A stretch of 64,000 nucleotides of DNA from Calothrix sp. NIES-2100 (GCF_002368195.1 NZ_AP018178.1:7948645-8012644), one strand, 5' to 3'. Shown: positions 8,107 through 16,147, numbered from the stretch's first letter. Numbers and translations: made by a program. Notes: generated from the letters alone by a model not told the origin.

Positions 8107-8425
8107 ATGACCCCACAATTTCGCCTCACTGAACCTGCGATTCAGGATATTGAGCAGATTGCAGATTATATTGCCAAAAAGTTTGGTTTAACTCAATCAG
8201 AGTTGTTCTTGAGTAAACTTGATGCTAAATTGAGCAATTTTGCTCAATTCCCAAAATTAGGACGACAGCGTGATGAAATTTTACCAGGTATCCGTAGTCT
8301 TCATATAGATAATTATCTCATCCTTTATATGCCCATATATGCCCATAGGAGAAGATGTCGAGATTTTCCGTGTGATTAGTGGTTATCGAGATTTATCATC
8401 ACTATTTCACGATGATGATGATTGA
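8107..8425 (+). pseudogene. ParE/RelE-type toxin broken by a 10-bp tandem duplication
   Basis: The first 76 codons read as a good ParE-like toxin (LTEPAIQDIEQIADYIAKKF, FPKLGRQRDEILPGIRSL). At 8328-8347 the decamer TATGCCCATA occurs twice in a row, which shifts the frame and leads to a stop at 8377-8379. Removing one copy restores a 102-codon protein with the family ending 'GEDVEIFRVISGYRDL' and a stop at 8423-8425. The toxin is therefore probably inactive, while the antitoxin gene is intact. A sequencing error is possible but less likely for an exact decamer. Confidence 0.85.
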
Positions 8426-8585
8426 AATTTCTTTCACGGTAATGACAACAAAATTCTAGAAATAAAATAACCATTATTACTCAATTACAGATGAATGATA
8501 ATGAGCGATCGCTCAAAGAATTCAGCAAGAGAATAATCATCAAAGTTAACCGCTATAATTTTGGTGAGTTTTAGGGAAACTAGCC

Positions 8586-9242
8586 ATGTTAGAGTACAAT
8601 CTGCCAAGGTACTTGCCAAGTGCCGAAGAACTACCCGACTCAGATGAAACGCCTGTGGATAATGAACTGCAAGAATTAATACCAGGCTTGCTGAAGGCAA
8701 TACTGCTGATACTTTGGGCGGAACGCATGGACTGGTTCTTTGGCGTAGATATGGGTATTTATTATCACCCTGAGAAACCACCGATTGTGCCAGATGGGTT
8801 TTTGAGTTTAGGGGTAGAACGGTTTTATGATGAAGAATTACGTCCTAGTTATGTGTTGTGGGAAGAAAAAGTTTTACCTAGTTTAGTGTTAGAGGTGGTA
8901 TCTCAAACTTATCGTAAAGAGTACACAACTAAATTAGATGAATATGCAGACTTGGGCATACTTTATTATGTAATCTATTCTTCTCGCCGTCGTCGTAAAC
9001 CTCGTTTAGAAGTACATAAATTAGTGAATGGCAAGTATGAATTGCAAGCAGGAAATCCGGTTTGGCTACCGGAAATAGGCTTAGGAATTGGCTGCGATCG
9101 CGGCAATTATTCCGGTGTAACTAGAGAATGGCTTTATTGGTATGATGAATCAGGAAAACGCTATCCTACACCGCAAGAGAGAATTCAACGGTTAGCTGAT
9201 AAATTGCGATCGCTTGGCATAGATCCAGATAATCTTGATTAA
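8586..9242 (+). CDS. Uma2-family putative endonuclease
   Basis: A 218-residue Uma2 protein. 'PPIVPDGFLSLGVERF' provides the Asp, 'LPSLVLEVVSQTYRKEYTTKLDEYADLGILYYVIY' gives the Glu and the conserved helix, and the C-terminus ends QRIQRLADKLRSLGIDPDNLD, as in many cyanobacterial members. The nuclease fold is known for the family; a function in the cell is not. It is a single gene with an upstream spacer of 160 bp. A remnant similar to its 3' region is present at about 12.62-12.69 kb. Confidence 0.85.
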   Translation: MLEYNLPRYLPSAEELPDSDETPVDNELQELIPGLLKAILLILWAERMDWFFGVDMGIYYHPEKPPIVPDGFLSLGVERFYDEELRPSYVLWEEKVLPSLVLEVVSQTYRKEYTTKLDEYADLGILYYVIYSSRRRRKPRLEVHKLVNGKYELQAGNPVWLPEIGLGIGCDRGNYSGVTREWLYWYDESGKRYPTPQERIQRLADKLRSLGIDPDNLD

Positions 9243-9312
9243 CTCCTAATTACCAAAATTTTACACTTTTGCGGATAATATTGCTGGCTTGATGAACAAG
9301 TTGGCAATTTTG

Positions 9313-11451
9313 TTATTGTTCAAGTTGTTTAATGGAGTTAAGAACATTTTGATATTCACTTATTTTCCCTTGTTGCTTATACAAATCGGCAGATTTATAA
9401 AAATCTTTAATTGCCGCTTGTTTATAACCTAACTTATAGCGAGCTAAACCACGATTGAAATAAGCATGTGTATCATTTTGATTGATTTTGAGGACTTGGT
9501 TGTAATCTTCAATTGCTGCTTCATTATCATCTAACTCATAGCGAGCTAAACCACGATTGAAGTATGCATCTGCATAGTTGGGATTGATTGTGAGAGCTTG
9601 ATTGTAATCTTTAATTGCTGCTTGGTTATTTCCTAAAGTAGAGTGAGCATTACCACGTTTGAAGTAAGCATCTGCATAGTTGGAATCGAGTTTGAGGGCT
9701 TGGTTGTAATCTTCAATTGCTGCTTCATTATCTCCTAAAGCAGAGCGAGCATTACCCCGGTTATTGTAAGCTAGCGCAAAGTAGGGATCGATGTTGATGG
9801 CTTGGGTGTAATCTGCAATCGCTGCTTGATTATCTCCTAAAGCCGAGTGAGCTAACCCAAGATTGTAGTAACTTAGTTCAAAGTAGGGATTAATTTTGAG
9901 GGATTGGTTGTAATCTTCAATTGCTGCTTGAGTATCTCCTATTTCATAGCGAGCCAACCCACGATTGTTGTAAATTAGTTCATAGTTAGGATTAATTTTT
10001 ATGGCTTGGGTGTAATCTTGAATCGCTGCTTGCTTATCTCCTAATTCATAGTGAGCTACACCTCGGTTCAAATAAGCTTCTGTATAGTTGGGATTAATTT
10101 TGATGGCTTGGGTGTAGTCTTGAATTGCTGCTTGCTTATCTCCTGATTCATAGAAAGCTACACCTCTGCTGAAGTAAGCATCGGCATCATTTGGATTGAT
10201 TCTGATAGCTTGGGCGTAATCATGAATTGCTGCTTGCTTATCTCCTAATTCAGAACGAGCATTACCACGGTTGTAGTAAGATTCTGCATAGTTGGGATTG
10301 ATTTTAAGGGCTTGGGTGTAATCATGAATTGCTGCTTGCTTATCTCCTAATTCAGAACGAGCATTACCACGGTTGTAGTAAGCTTCTGCATAGTTGGGAT
10401 TGATTTTGATGGCTTGGTTATAATATTCAATTGCACCGTGAAAATCCTTGTTGTTGTATTTTTCTAATCCTTTTTTTAGAAAATTAACAACATTAGATAT
10501 AGGATGAGAATTGTTGTGCCAAGGTGGTGGCGGAACTGGAGGTGTAAGTGGTTGAGTTACTAGTATTTGTTGTGAATTGAATGCTTGTAAAACTTCCTCA
10601 GCCGACTGATAACGCTTCTGGTATTCTTCTTGCAACAATTTATCGAGCATTCGCCCTAAATTCTGACTCACGCTTTGTTGCAAATGCTGTCTCCAACTAG
10701 CAACCCAACCATAACCAAGTCGTTTCCACAATTCCCAAGGATGAATTCCACTCAATAGGTGAAAGCAAGTTGCACCTACACTATATAAATCACTCGCTGG
10801 ATAAGCTTCTCCACCCTGGATTTGTTCTAATGGTGCATAACCAAAAGAACCAATGATTGTTCCTAGTTGTGTCATCACTGTTGCTGTCAGCTGTTTGGAT
10901 GCACCAAAGTCAATGAGTACCAACTTCCCATCACTGCGACGAATGATATTTTCTGGTTTGATATCACGGTGAATAAGTTTGTATTGATGAACTGTTTTGA
11001 GAATATCTAACAAATCAAGCAATAATTCTCTGACTTTTTGTTCGGTAAAAATTCCCTGCTGTTGTAATTCCACCAATAAATTCTGCCCTTCGATAAACTC
11101 CTGTACCAAATACAGGCGATTATCTTGCTCAAAATACGCTAAAAGTGTAGGAATTTGGGGATGTTTGTCTAACTGTTGCAGTCGTTTTGCTTCTTGCTTA
11201 AATAGTTCTGTGGCTTTATTTAGTGCGCCAGTTCCCTGTGCTTGTGGTGCAAATTGTTTGATCGCACAATGTTCATTGAGTTTATCAATGTCTTCTGCTA
11301 AATAAGTTTTACCAAATCCCCCACCAGCTAATGATTTAATGGGGCGATAGCGGTTCCTCAAAACTATTAAGGGAACACCGCAATTAGAACAAAAGTTTGT
11401 ATTATCAGGATGAGGTGGATTGTGGCAAGCTGGATTTAGGCAGCAGATCAT
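9313..11451 (-). CDS. Ser/Thr protein kinase with N-terminal zinc ribbon and C-terminal TPR repeats
   Basis: A 712-residue protein. Residues 3-24 form a zinc ribbon with two Cys-x(n)-Cys pairs (CCLNPAC...FCSNCG). A Hanks-type kinase domain follows at about 33-295: glycine loop 'GGGFGKTYLAED', catalytic Lys in 'CAIKQF', 'LIHRDIKPENII', and 'LIDFGAS'. After a proline-rich linker (TPPVPPPPW) come about eleven 34-residue TPR units (about 325-700) with the pattern GDxxAAIxDYxQAIKINPNY. TPRs bind partner proteins, so they probably choose the substrate. No membrane segment is seen. The TPR DNA is a 102-bp near-tandem repeat, prone to length change. Confidence 0.93.
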   Translation of the reverse strand: MICCLNPACHNPPHPDNTNFCSNCGVPLIVLRNRYRPIKSLAGGGFGKTYLAEDIDKLNEHCAIKQFAPQAQGTGALNKATELFKQEAKRLQQLDKHPQIPTLLAYFEQDNRLYLVQEFIEGQNLLVELQQQGIFTEQKVRELLLDLLDILKTVHQYKLIHRDIKPENIIRRSDGKLVLIDFGASKQLTATVMTQLGTIIGSFGYAPLEQIQGGEAYPASDLYSVGATCFHLLSGIHPWELWKRLGYGWVASWRQHLQQSVSQNLGRMLDKLLQEEYQKRYQSAEEVLQAFNSQQILVTQPLTPPVPPPPWHNNSHPISNVVNFLKKGLEKYNNKDFHGAIEYYNQAIKINPNYAEAYYNRGNARSELGDKQAAIHDYTQALKINPNYAESYYNRGNARSELGDKQAAIHDYAQAIRINPNDADAYFSRGVAFYESGDKQAAIQDYTQAIKINPNYTEAYLNRGVAHYELGDKQAAIQDYTQAIKINPNYELIYNNRGLARYEIGDTQAAIEDYNQSLKINPYFELSYYNLGLAHSALGDNQAAIADYTQAINIDPYFALAYNNRGNARSALGDNEAAIEDYNQALKLDSNYADAYFKRGNAHSTLGNNQAAIKDYNQALTINPNYADAYFNRGLARYELDDNEAAIEDYNQVLKINQNDTHAYFNRGLARYKLGYKQAAIKDFYKSADLYKQQGKISEYQNVLNSIKQLEQ

Positions 11452-11633
11452 AACTTTGTCTCTACGGACAAGTGCAAGTGTATTGATTATTGCTTAACCA
11501 TAACCTACTCATAGTCAAACTAGCAAAATATAAGCTCAATTTATTTGTGCAAAATCTATATAAAATAGGCTTTGATCTAAACAGAAACCACAGATTCTAC
11601 ATTAATTTTCACCCCTACAGGTACAGAGTATTT

Positions 11634-11718
11634 GTAGGGTGTGTTGTCGCGCAGCGCAACGCACCAAACCATAGTTAGCAATTTAAGGTGCGTTAGCCTA
11701 CGGCATAACACACCCTAC
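11634..11718. repeat. Long imperfect palindrome with GTAGGGTGTGTT ends
   Basis: Starts GTAGGGTGTGTT and ends AACACACCCTAC, a perfect 12-bp terminal inverted repeat. Inside, GCGCAACGCACC pairs with GGTGCGTTAGCC around an AT-rich loop. It sits in the 387-bp spacer between the kinase gene and the gene at 11839. This is a dispersed cyanobacterial palindrome of MITE size; no gene is inside. The rest of the spacer (11452-11633, 11719-11838) shows nothing recognisable. Confidence 0.7.
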
Positions 11719-11838
11719 TAACTCAAGAATTTTATTACTGAAAATTACTCTCAGATGTGCGATCGCATCCTGATTCTGGGCATTCTATACTTAGCAAGTA
11801 TTGCTACTCAAACTTAGAATTACCCCAGTAATAATACG

Positions 11839-12315
11839 ATGGCTTATCAAAACATCACAGGCTCCCTTTCACCACAAGATATCCAAGAAATTAAAGCCGC
11901 GCTACAGACTGTCCAAAAAAAGCTACCCTTTTTAATCACTCTCAGCAACGATGAACGGCGTAGCTTGTTAAAAATGGGTGATAAAAGCCTTGCGTTTGTG
12001 AACAATAGCGTCACTGCTGCTCAGTCGAACCGGGAAATTCTCCCAGCTAGCTTTGATGTTGAGGAACTTGTTCGAGATTATCAATTAGCCTCCGCACTCA
12101 CTGAACTTTTAACCTCTATGCGCCAACTAACTGAACAAGTAGATGATACTCTACTAGCAGTCGGTAGTGAAGCTATGAGCAGCAGTTTGACAGTTTATGA
12201 CTATGTGAAGACTGCTGCGAAAAAGACTCCAGGCTTAAAAACTGTCGCTGAACAATTAGGCGAACGCTTCAAAGCTATTAAAGGTAGATCAGCTAAAGTT
12301 GCATCTGGTTCGTGA
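11839..12315 (+). CDS. Conserved hypothetical helical protein
   Basis: A 158-residue, mostly helical, soluble protein with no signal peptide or membrane segment. It begins MAYQNITGSLSPQDIQEIKAAL and contains 'LPFLITLSNDERRSLLKMGDKSLAFVNNSV' and a second helical half 'YQLASALTELLTSMRQLTEQVDDTL'. I do not recognise the family or a function. The stop codon lies 16 bp before a 21-bp tandem array whose open reading frame is shifted by one base relative to this gene. Confidence 0.75.
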   Translation: MAYQNITGSLSPQDIQEIKAALQTVQKKLPFLITLSNDERRSLLKMGDKSLAFVNNSVTAAQSNREILPASFDVEELVRDYQLASALTELLTSMRQLTEQVDDTLLAVGSEAMSSSLTVYDYVKTAAKKTPGLKTVAEQLGERFKAIKGRSAKVASGS

Positions 12316-12331
12316 GTAATCAAACCTCATT

Positions 12332-12604
12332 AATGAGGCTCAGAACCTCATTAATGAGGCTCAGAACTCCGTTAATGAGGCTCAGAACTCCGTTAACGAG
12401 GCTCAGAACTCCGTTAATGAAGCTCAGAACTCCGTTAACGAGGCTCAGAACTCCGTTAATGAAGCTCAGAACTCCGTTAATGAGGCTCAGAACTCCGTTA
12501 ATGAAGCTCAGAACTCCGTTAACGAGGCTCAGAAGTTCATTAATGAGGCTAATAACTTCATTAATGAGGCTCAGAACTCCATTAATGAGGCTTGGAACCT
12601 CTTT
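12332..12604. repeat. Array of thirteen 21-bp units (AAYGARGCTCAGAACTCCGTT)
   Basis: Thirteen consecutive 21-bp units with no spacer. Most variable positions are base 3 (T/C) and base 6 (G/A). In the plus frame that reads NEAQNSV these changes are silent, and this frame is open from 12320 to a stop at 12680-12682, but it has no usual start codon. A related array lies at 58282-58633. Open frames in other phases (for example repeats of LMRLRTP) follow from the 21-bp period and are not taken as genes. Confidence 0.9.
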
Positions 12605-12618
12605 ATGCAATCCAAGGG

Positions 12619-12690
12619 TGAGTTGATTGTGGCGATAAAGGCAATCGCGGGAATTATTCCGGTGTTAACCGAGATTCTTTAACACTGTAA
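12619..12690 (+). pseudogene. Remnant of a Uma2-type gene
   Basis: The stretch matches, with small gaps, the part of the Uma2 gene at about 9085-9130: CGCGG(G/C)AATTATTCCGGTGT is shared almost exactly. In one frame it reads GNRGNYSGVNRDSL, like the intact DRGNYSGVTREWL. No further part of the gene is left. It directly follows the 21-bp array. Confidence 0.55.
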
Positions 12691-12755
12691 GGCTTAATAT
12701 TATTTATGTCACAATTGAGGAAAATTCTATATATCCTACAACTCGGCAAGCACTT

Positions 12756-12914
12756 ATGTGTGTGATTATTTGCCAATACTTGTCCAATTTTTACCGGGAA
12801 ATTCAGCTATTCCGTTTTAGTGACACAACTGGCGATGTGTTTATTTTAGCTGGTGAAGAACTGCAAATCCTTGTATTTCGTGATGGAACTTGGAGATTTG
12901 TCAATGAAACCTAA
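12756..12914 (+). CDS. Small conserved-type protein, first gene of a two-gene unit
   Basis: A 52-residue protein from the ATG at 12756, beginning MCVIICQYLSNFYREIQLFR and ending FRDGTWRFVNET. The frame is open upstream and reads IYPTTRQAL just before that ATG. I recall such residues as part of a cyanobacterial small-protein family (DUF6888, from memory), so the real start may be an unusual ATA at about 12729, which has GAGG 8 bases in front, or an ATG there may have been lost. It overlaps the next gene by 11 bp. Function unknown. Confidence 0.6.
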   Translation: MCVIICQYLSNFYREIQLFRFSDTTGDVFILAGEELQILVFRDGTWRFVNET

Positions 12915-13137
12915 TTTTGCTCAAATGTCCACTAAAGAATTGAGAGCGTATGTGCTTGCTCATCGGGAAGATATGGAAGCGTTGGAAATTCTATTTAGTC
13001 GGCGTACTCCCGACTCAGAAGCAATTATATATCCGTCGATGTTTACTGAAGATGGTAAACCTATAGAAGAGAATATTCGGATAATTGAAGAAGCGATCGC
13101 TCAAAAAGTTAAGCAAGAAAATAATAATCAGGATTAA
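12904..13137 (+). CDS. Small hypothetical protein, second gene of the pair (DUF6887-like)
   Basis: A 77-residue protein from the ATG at 12904: MKPNFAQMSTKELRAYVLAHRED, then LEILFSRRTPDSEAIIYP and an acidic, Lys-rich tail. The first block is a recurring cyanobacterial motif that I recall as DUF6887, often next to the family of the preceding gene; this rests on memory. The start was chosen because the family begins at MKPNF; upstream in-frame Met codons lie inside the previous gene. Close overlap suggests translational coupling and a joint function, perhaps as a pair, but nothing shows what. Confidence 0.65.
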   Translation: MKPNFAQMSTKELRAYVLAHREDMEALEILFSRRTPDSEAIIYPSMFTEDGKPIEENIRIIEEAIAQKVKQENNNQD

Positions 13138-13218
13138 TAGATTAATAGTCTTGTGTCTTTGGTAAATTTTACGGTTTCTAAAAGTGGTGGAGGCGGATTT
13201 AAATCTTGTATAAATCTG

Positions 13219-13286
13219 CCTCCAACTGATAACGCTACTGCTGTTCTTCTTATAACAACCTATCCAGCATCCGCCCCAAATCCTGA
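13219..13286 (-). pseudogene. Remnant of a Ser/Thr kinase gene
   Basis: On the minus strand the sequence reads LNQDLGRMLDRLL-stop-EEQQ-stop-RYQLE. This matches the C-terminal lobe of the kinases in this window (NLGRMLDKLLQEEYQKRYQSAEE in the protein at 9313). Two in-frame stops show decay. It begins directly after the stop of the TPR gene. The adjacent 13138-13218 shows nothing else. Confidence 0.65.
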
Positions 13287-14096
13287 TTAAGAAGGAATTT
13301 CATGCATGAAGTCGATCGCTTTTTGGTGAAGTATTGTGTTTTGATGCTTTAATGCAATTTGGGCTGACTGTTGCAGATCGGCGATCGCTTCTTCTCGATT
13401 TCCTAAGCGATAACGAGCCAAACCTCTGGCGTAGAAAGCAAATTCATCCTCAGAATAAAATTCACTTGCACCTATGGTTTCAATGTGCTGGGCTTCGTTA
13501 AAATCAGCAAATGCACCTTGCTCATCTTCTAATTCATAACACGCATTACCCCGCACATAGTAAGCAGCCATTAAGTTGGGATCTTTATCAAGAGCGTTGC
13601 TTAAGTGCTTAATGGCTTGAGTATTAATCCCCTGAGAATATTGCAGAATCCCCAAATTGTAGTAAGCAATAGCAGAACGTTCCATACGAGCTACCAGACT
13701 GAAGTCTTCTAGCGCACCTTGATAGTTACCAGAGTAAAAACGCGCTGCACCTCGTCCATAATAGGCTCGTACATATTGCGGCTCTAATTCAATTGCACGA
13801 TTACAATCTTCAATTGCAGTTTGATTTTCGCCTATTGCTGCACGAGCAACACCACGTTCAGCGTAAGCTCGACTATATTGAGGACTCATGCGGATAGCTT
13901 GATTAAAGTCTTCAATCGCATTTTGATAATTCTTTGTCATTATATAAGCTGCACCACGAATAAGATAAGATGTTAAATCTTCCGAATTTAGTAAAATAGC
14001 CTGATTACAATTTTCAATAGCTCCTGTGTAGTCGCCAGCATTATAAAGTATATAACCAAGGCTGGAGTATCCATAAGCAAATATTAAATTGAGCAT
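13287..14096 (-). CDS. TPR-repeat protein
   Basis: A 269-residue protein made almost wholly of TPR units. About seven 34-residue repeats are seen, for example 'GDYTGAIENCNQAILLNSED', 'KNYQNAIEDFNQAIRMSPQY' and 'GENQTAIEDCNRAIELEPQY'. Such proteins act as protein-binding scaffolds. There is no clear signal peptide, although the first ten residues (MLNLIFAYGY) are hydrophobic. Kinase-TPR fusions occur nearby and a kinase remnant follows the stop codon. This gene may be a rearranged former kinase tail or an independent TPR gene. Confidence 0.85.
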   Translation of the reverse strand: MLNLIFAYGYSSLGYILYNAGDYTGAIENCNQAILLNSEDLTSYLIRGAAYIMTKNYQNAIEDFNQAIRMSPQYSRAYAERGVARAAIGENQTAIEDCNRAIELEPQYVRAYYGRGAARFYSGNYQGALEDFSLVARMERSAIAYYNLGILQYSQGINTQAIKHLSNALDKDPNLMAAYYVRGNACYELEDEQGAFADFNEAQHIETIGASEFYSEDEFAFYARGLARYRLGNREEAIADLQQSAQIALKHQNTILHQKAIDFMHEIPS

Positions 14097-14845
14097 GGGT
14101 ATAGAAAAGCAGATAACACTAATATTATTCTTCCCACATCTAGGAATTAAATATCATTCCAGCTATCGACTACAGCAAATTAAATCATCTTTGAGATATT
14201 GATCATCTCTAGCAAATTCAAAAATATCAGCAACGGTATTGCAATACATTTCAAAGGTTAGTATAAATTTTGGTATTTCTCTCTGCGCCTCTGCGTGACG
14301 GACACTTTGCAAAAGCGGGGGGAACCCCCACACGCAAGTGTCCTCCTCTGCGTGACCTAAAACCCCTTTATTAACAACCAAATCGATCGCAAAAAGTATA
14401 GATATTTACAGACAACAAATCCTAAAACAAAATTAAGAAATTAGGTTTTTTCCCTAGCAAAATAATAAAATAAGAAAGGTAACTAGGAATACAGATATTC
14501 CATTTGTTACCTCATTTACTTCCGATTTATCAGCATTTGAGTACAGCTTAATATATCGCAAAACAAGTGAGAGAAATGATTGCGAAGTGTTACAGGCTGA
14601 GGGTTTGGTGATGAGTACAGAAAAGCTTAACCCCCTACCTCATAAATGCTAGTACCCCCAACAGAAAAAGCTAGTACCTTTACCCCAAGATAAATTTTAG
14701 ATGTCTCTGCAATGGGGGTTTGAGGGGTTGAGTACAAGCTTAATCAATCCAATAATTCCAATAGACATCGGATAGACTGTCCTATTTGAAGCTGCCTGAT
14801 ATAAGCAGAAAAATAGCACATGGCTTTTTCAACCAGAAAGTACCG
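14097..14845. other. Long spacer upstream of nifP, with repeats
   Basis: About 750 bp without a convincing gene. At about 14277-14360 there is a repeat block with CTCTGCGCCTCTGCGTGA and a second CCTCTGCGTGACC copy around GGGGGGAACCCCC, a common Nostoc repeat type; open frames through it are not credible. The stretch 14400-14785 is AT-rich and should carry the promoter of the nif-associated cluster. It also contains ATGCTAGTACCCCCAAC and AAGCTAGTACCTTTACC, a short direct repeat (about 14646-14685). Confidence 0.6.
14479..14492. promoter_or_regulatory. Candidate NtcA-binding site (GTA-N8-TAC)
   Basis: GTAACTAGGAATAC matches the consensus GTA-N8-TAC of the nitrogen-control regulator NtcA. It lies about 350 bp before the nifP start. 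No -10 box at the standard 22-bp distance was recognised, so this is only a candidate. Confidence 0.35.
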
Positions 14846-15622
14846 ATGCAACAGACATTAAATAGTATCAGAAATCCCAAAACTACTATTAAGCCGGATT
14901 CTGCAAATAACTCCCTGCTGAAAAATCTACTCTCTGGCAATTTTCTTGAGCCATTGTTGAGCGATTTTTGCATTATTTTTGAGCGCGATCCCGCAGCGCG
15001 TAATTGGCTAGAGGTAGTCTTTTGCTACCCTGGATTGCACGCTATCTGTTTGCATCGTCTGGCGCACTGGTTACACCGTCGCGGGGTGGTTTTCTTCCCC
15101 CGGTTGATTTCGCACCTAGGACGGTTTTTAACGGGTATTGAAATTCATCCAGGTGCAGAGATTGGGAAAGGTGTATTTATCGACCACGGTATGGGTGTCG
15201 TCATTGGCGAAACGGCAATTGTCGGCGACTATACACTAATTTATCAAGGTGTGACCCTTGGTGGAACCGGCAAGGAAAGCGGTAAACGCCATCCGACTAT
15301 CGGCGCAAACGTAGTTGTCGGTGCAGGTGCAAAAGTTTTAGGTAATATTCAAATTGGCGATCGCGTCCGAGTTGGCGCTGGTTCAGTTGTCTTACGCGAT
15401 GTCCCTGAAGATTCCACTGTCGTAGGGATTCCTGGCCGCGTTATTTCTCGCAAGCAAGGCGAACCCCTAGAACATGGTAAACTCCCCGACGTGGAAGCCA
15501 GCGTCATGCGCTCTTTGCTTTCCCGCATCGAGCAACTAGAACAACAACTGCAAGAATTAAAAGTCAACCGTCAACAGTCAACCGTCAACAGTCCAGAGTC
15601 AACAGTCCAGAGTCAAAAGTAG
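14846..15622 (+). CDS. nifP: Serine O-acetyltransferase associated with nitrogen fixation
   Basis: A CysE-type enzyme that makes O-acetylserine from serine and acetyl-CoA, feeding cysteine and so Fe-S cluster synthesis. The N-terminal helical part 'IIFERDPAARNWLEVVFCYPGLHAICLHRLAHWLHRRG' precedes the left-handed beta-helix of hexapeptide repeats ('IEIHPGAEIGKGVFIDHGMGVVIGETAIVGD', 'TIGANVVVGAGAKVLGNIQIG'). His in 'DHGMGVVIGE' is the expected catalytic base. Its place before nifV-nifZ-nifT matches the nifP gene of Anabaena/Nostoc. The start is uncertain: ATG at 14846 is used; a TTG at 14786 or later codons are possible. The last 20 or so residues (QQSTVNSPESTVQSQ) come from a spacer repeat that entered the gene. 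Confidence 0.9.
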   Translation: MQQTLNSIRNPKTTIKPDSANNSLLKNLLSGNFLEPLLSDFCIIFERDPAARNWLEVVFCYPGLHAICLHRLAHWLHRRGVVFFPRLISHLGRFLTGIEIHPGAEIGKGVFIDHGMGVVIGETAIVGDYTLIYQGVTLGGTGKESGKRHPTIGANVVVGAGAKVLGNIQIGDRVRVGAGSVVLRDVPEDSTVVGIPGRVISRKQGEPLEHGKLPDVEASVMRSLLSRIEQLEQQLQELKVNRQQSTVNSPESTVQSQK

Positions 15623-15695
15623 AAATTTTCTTAACTATTGACCATTGACCATTGACTATTGACTATTGACCACTGACCACTGACCACTGACAAAG
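15565..15695. repeat. Heptamer repeats crossing the 3' end of nifP
   Basis: CAACAGTCAACCGTCAACAG-type units begin inside the nifP coding region and end it at 15620-15622. After a short gap, ATTGACC, ATTGACT and ACTGACC units run from about 15641 to 15692. The repeat has set the C-terminus of the enzyme. Confidence 0.75.
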
Positions 15696-15706
15696 GACAA
15701 TTATAA

Positions 15707-15964
15707 ATGTTACCCCCTAGTAGTTCTAACTTTCTAGGCGATCGCGTGTTGCAAATTCCTCTGAGCGATCGCTGGCGAATCTATTCCCGCTTGCAAGAAT
15801 TAATGATTCCCTGTTCCTGTCTGGCTGATGGTTCTTTGCGGGTACAAGTAGATAGTCTACAAACCGCAATACTGGTTCGGAGTACTCTGATGCAGTTTTT
15901 CGCTTCTCGCCAACAATTGCTGGACTGGTTAGAACATTGCTGGCATTATACTCCTGAGTCTTGA
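15707..15964 (+). CDS. Small protein of the nif-associated cluster
   Basis: An 85-residue protein: VLQIPLSDRWRIYSRLQELM, then PCSCLADGSLRVQVDSL and QQLLDWLEHCWHYTPES. The order nifP, two small genes, nifV, nifZ, nifT matches what I recall of Anabaena sp. PCC 7120 (asr1405-like here). It seems to be a soluble alpha/beta protein. Function unknown; the 'CSC' motif and two further Cys could bind metal, but no motif proves it. Confidence 0.75.
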   Translation: MLPPSSSNFLGDRVLQIPLSDRWRIYSRLQELMIPCSCLADGSLRVQVDSLQTAILVRSTLMQFFASRQQLLDWLEHCWHYTPES

Positions 15965-16018
15965 CCCATCTCAAATTGCAAATTGCATTTGTCAGGATAA
16001 TTGAGAATTTTTGCAGAT

Positions 16019-16147
16019 ATGCATAATCTGCTGGGAGAATTAGAAGTAGAAGTTACTGTTCCCGAAGCCATTTTATTGCAGACTGAGGAAGTAATATCAA
16101 TTCTCTCATCTCCGGCAACAGATTCAACCGCACCAAACCCCGATTAA
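16019..16147 (+). CDS. Possible 42-residue protein
   Basis: ATG at 16019 opens MHNLLGELEVEVTVPEAILL and ends SPATDSTAPNPD. It is acidic and of plausible composition. It lies in a 359-bp gap of the nif-associated cluster, co-directional with it. No strong ribosome site is visible and I know no family. The frame could equally be chance or a gene remnant. Confidence 0.3.
   Translation: MHNLLGELEVEVTVPEAILLQTEEVISILSSPATDSTAPNPD

Noticed and set aside
12312..12626. Plus-strand frame of repeated LMRLRTP and minus-strand frame of repeated NGVLSLI in the 21-bp array
   Set aside because: Both arise from the 21-bp period. Common base changes in the units alter the amino acids in the first of these frames, and neither has a ribosome site or family-like sequence outside the repeats.
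14163..14381. 72-codon minus-strand frame
   Set aside because: It runs through a known type of spacer repeat (CTCTGCGTGA) and has no ribosome site.
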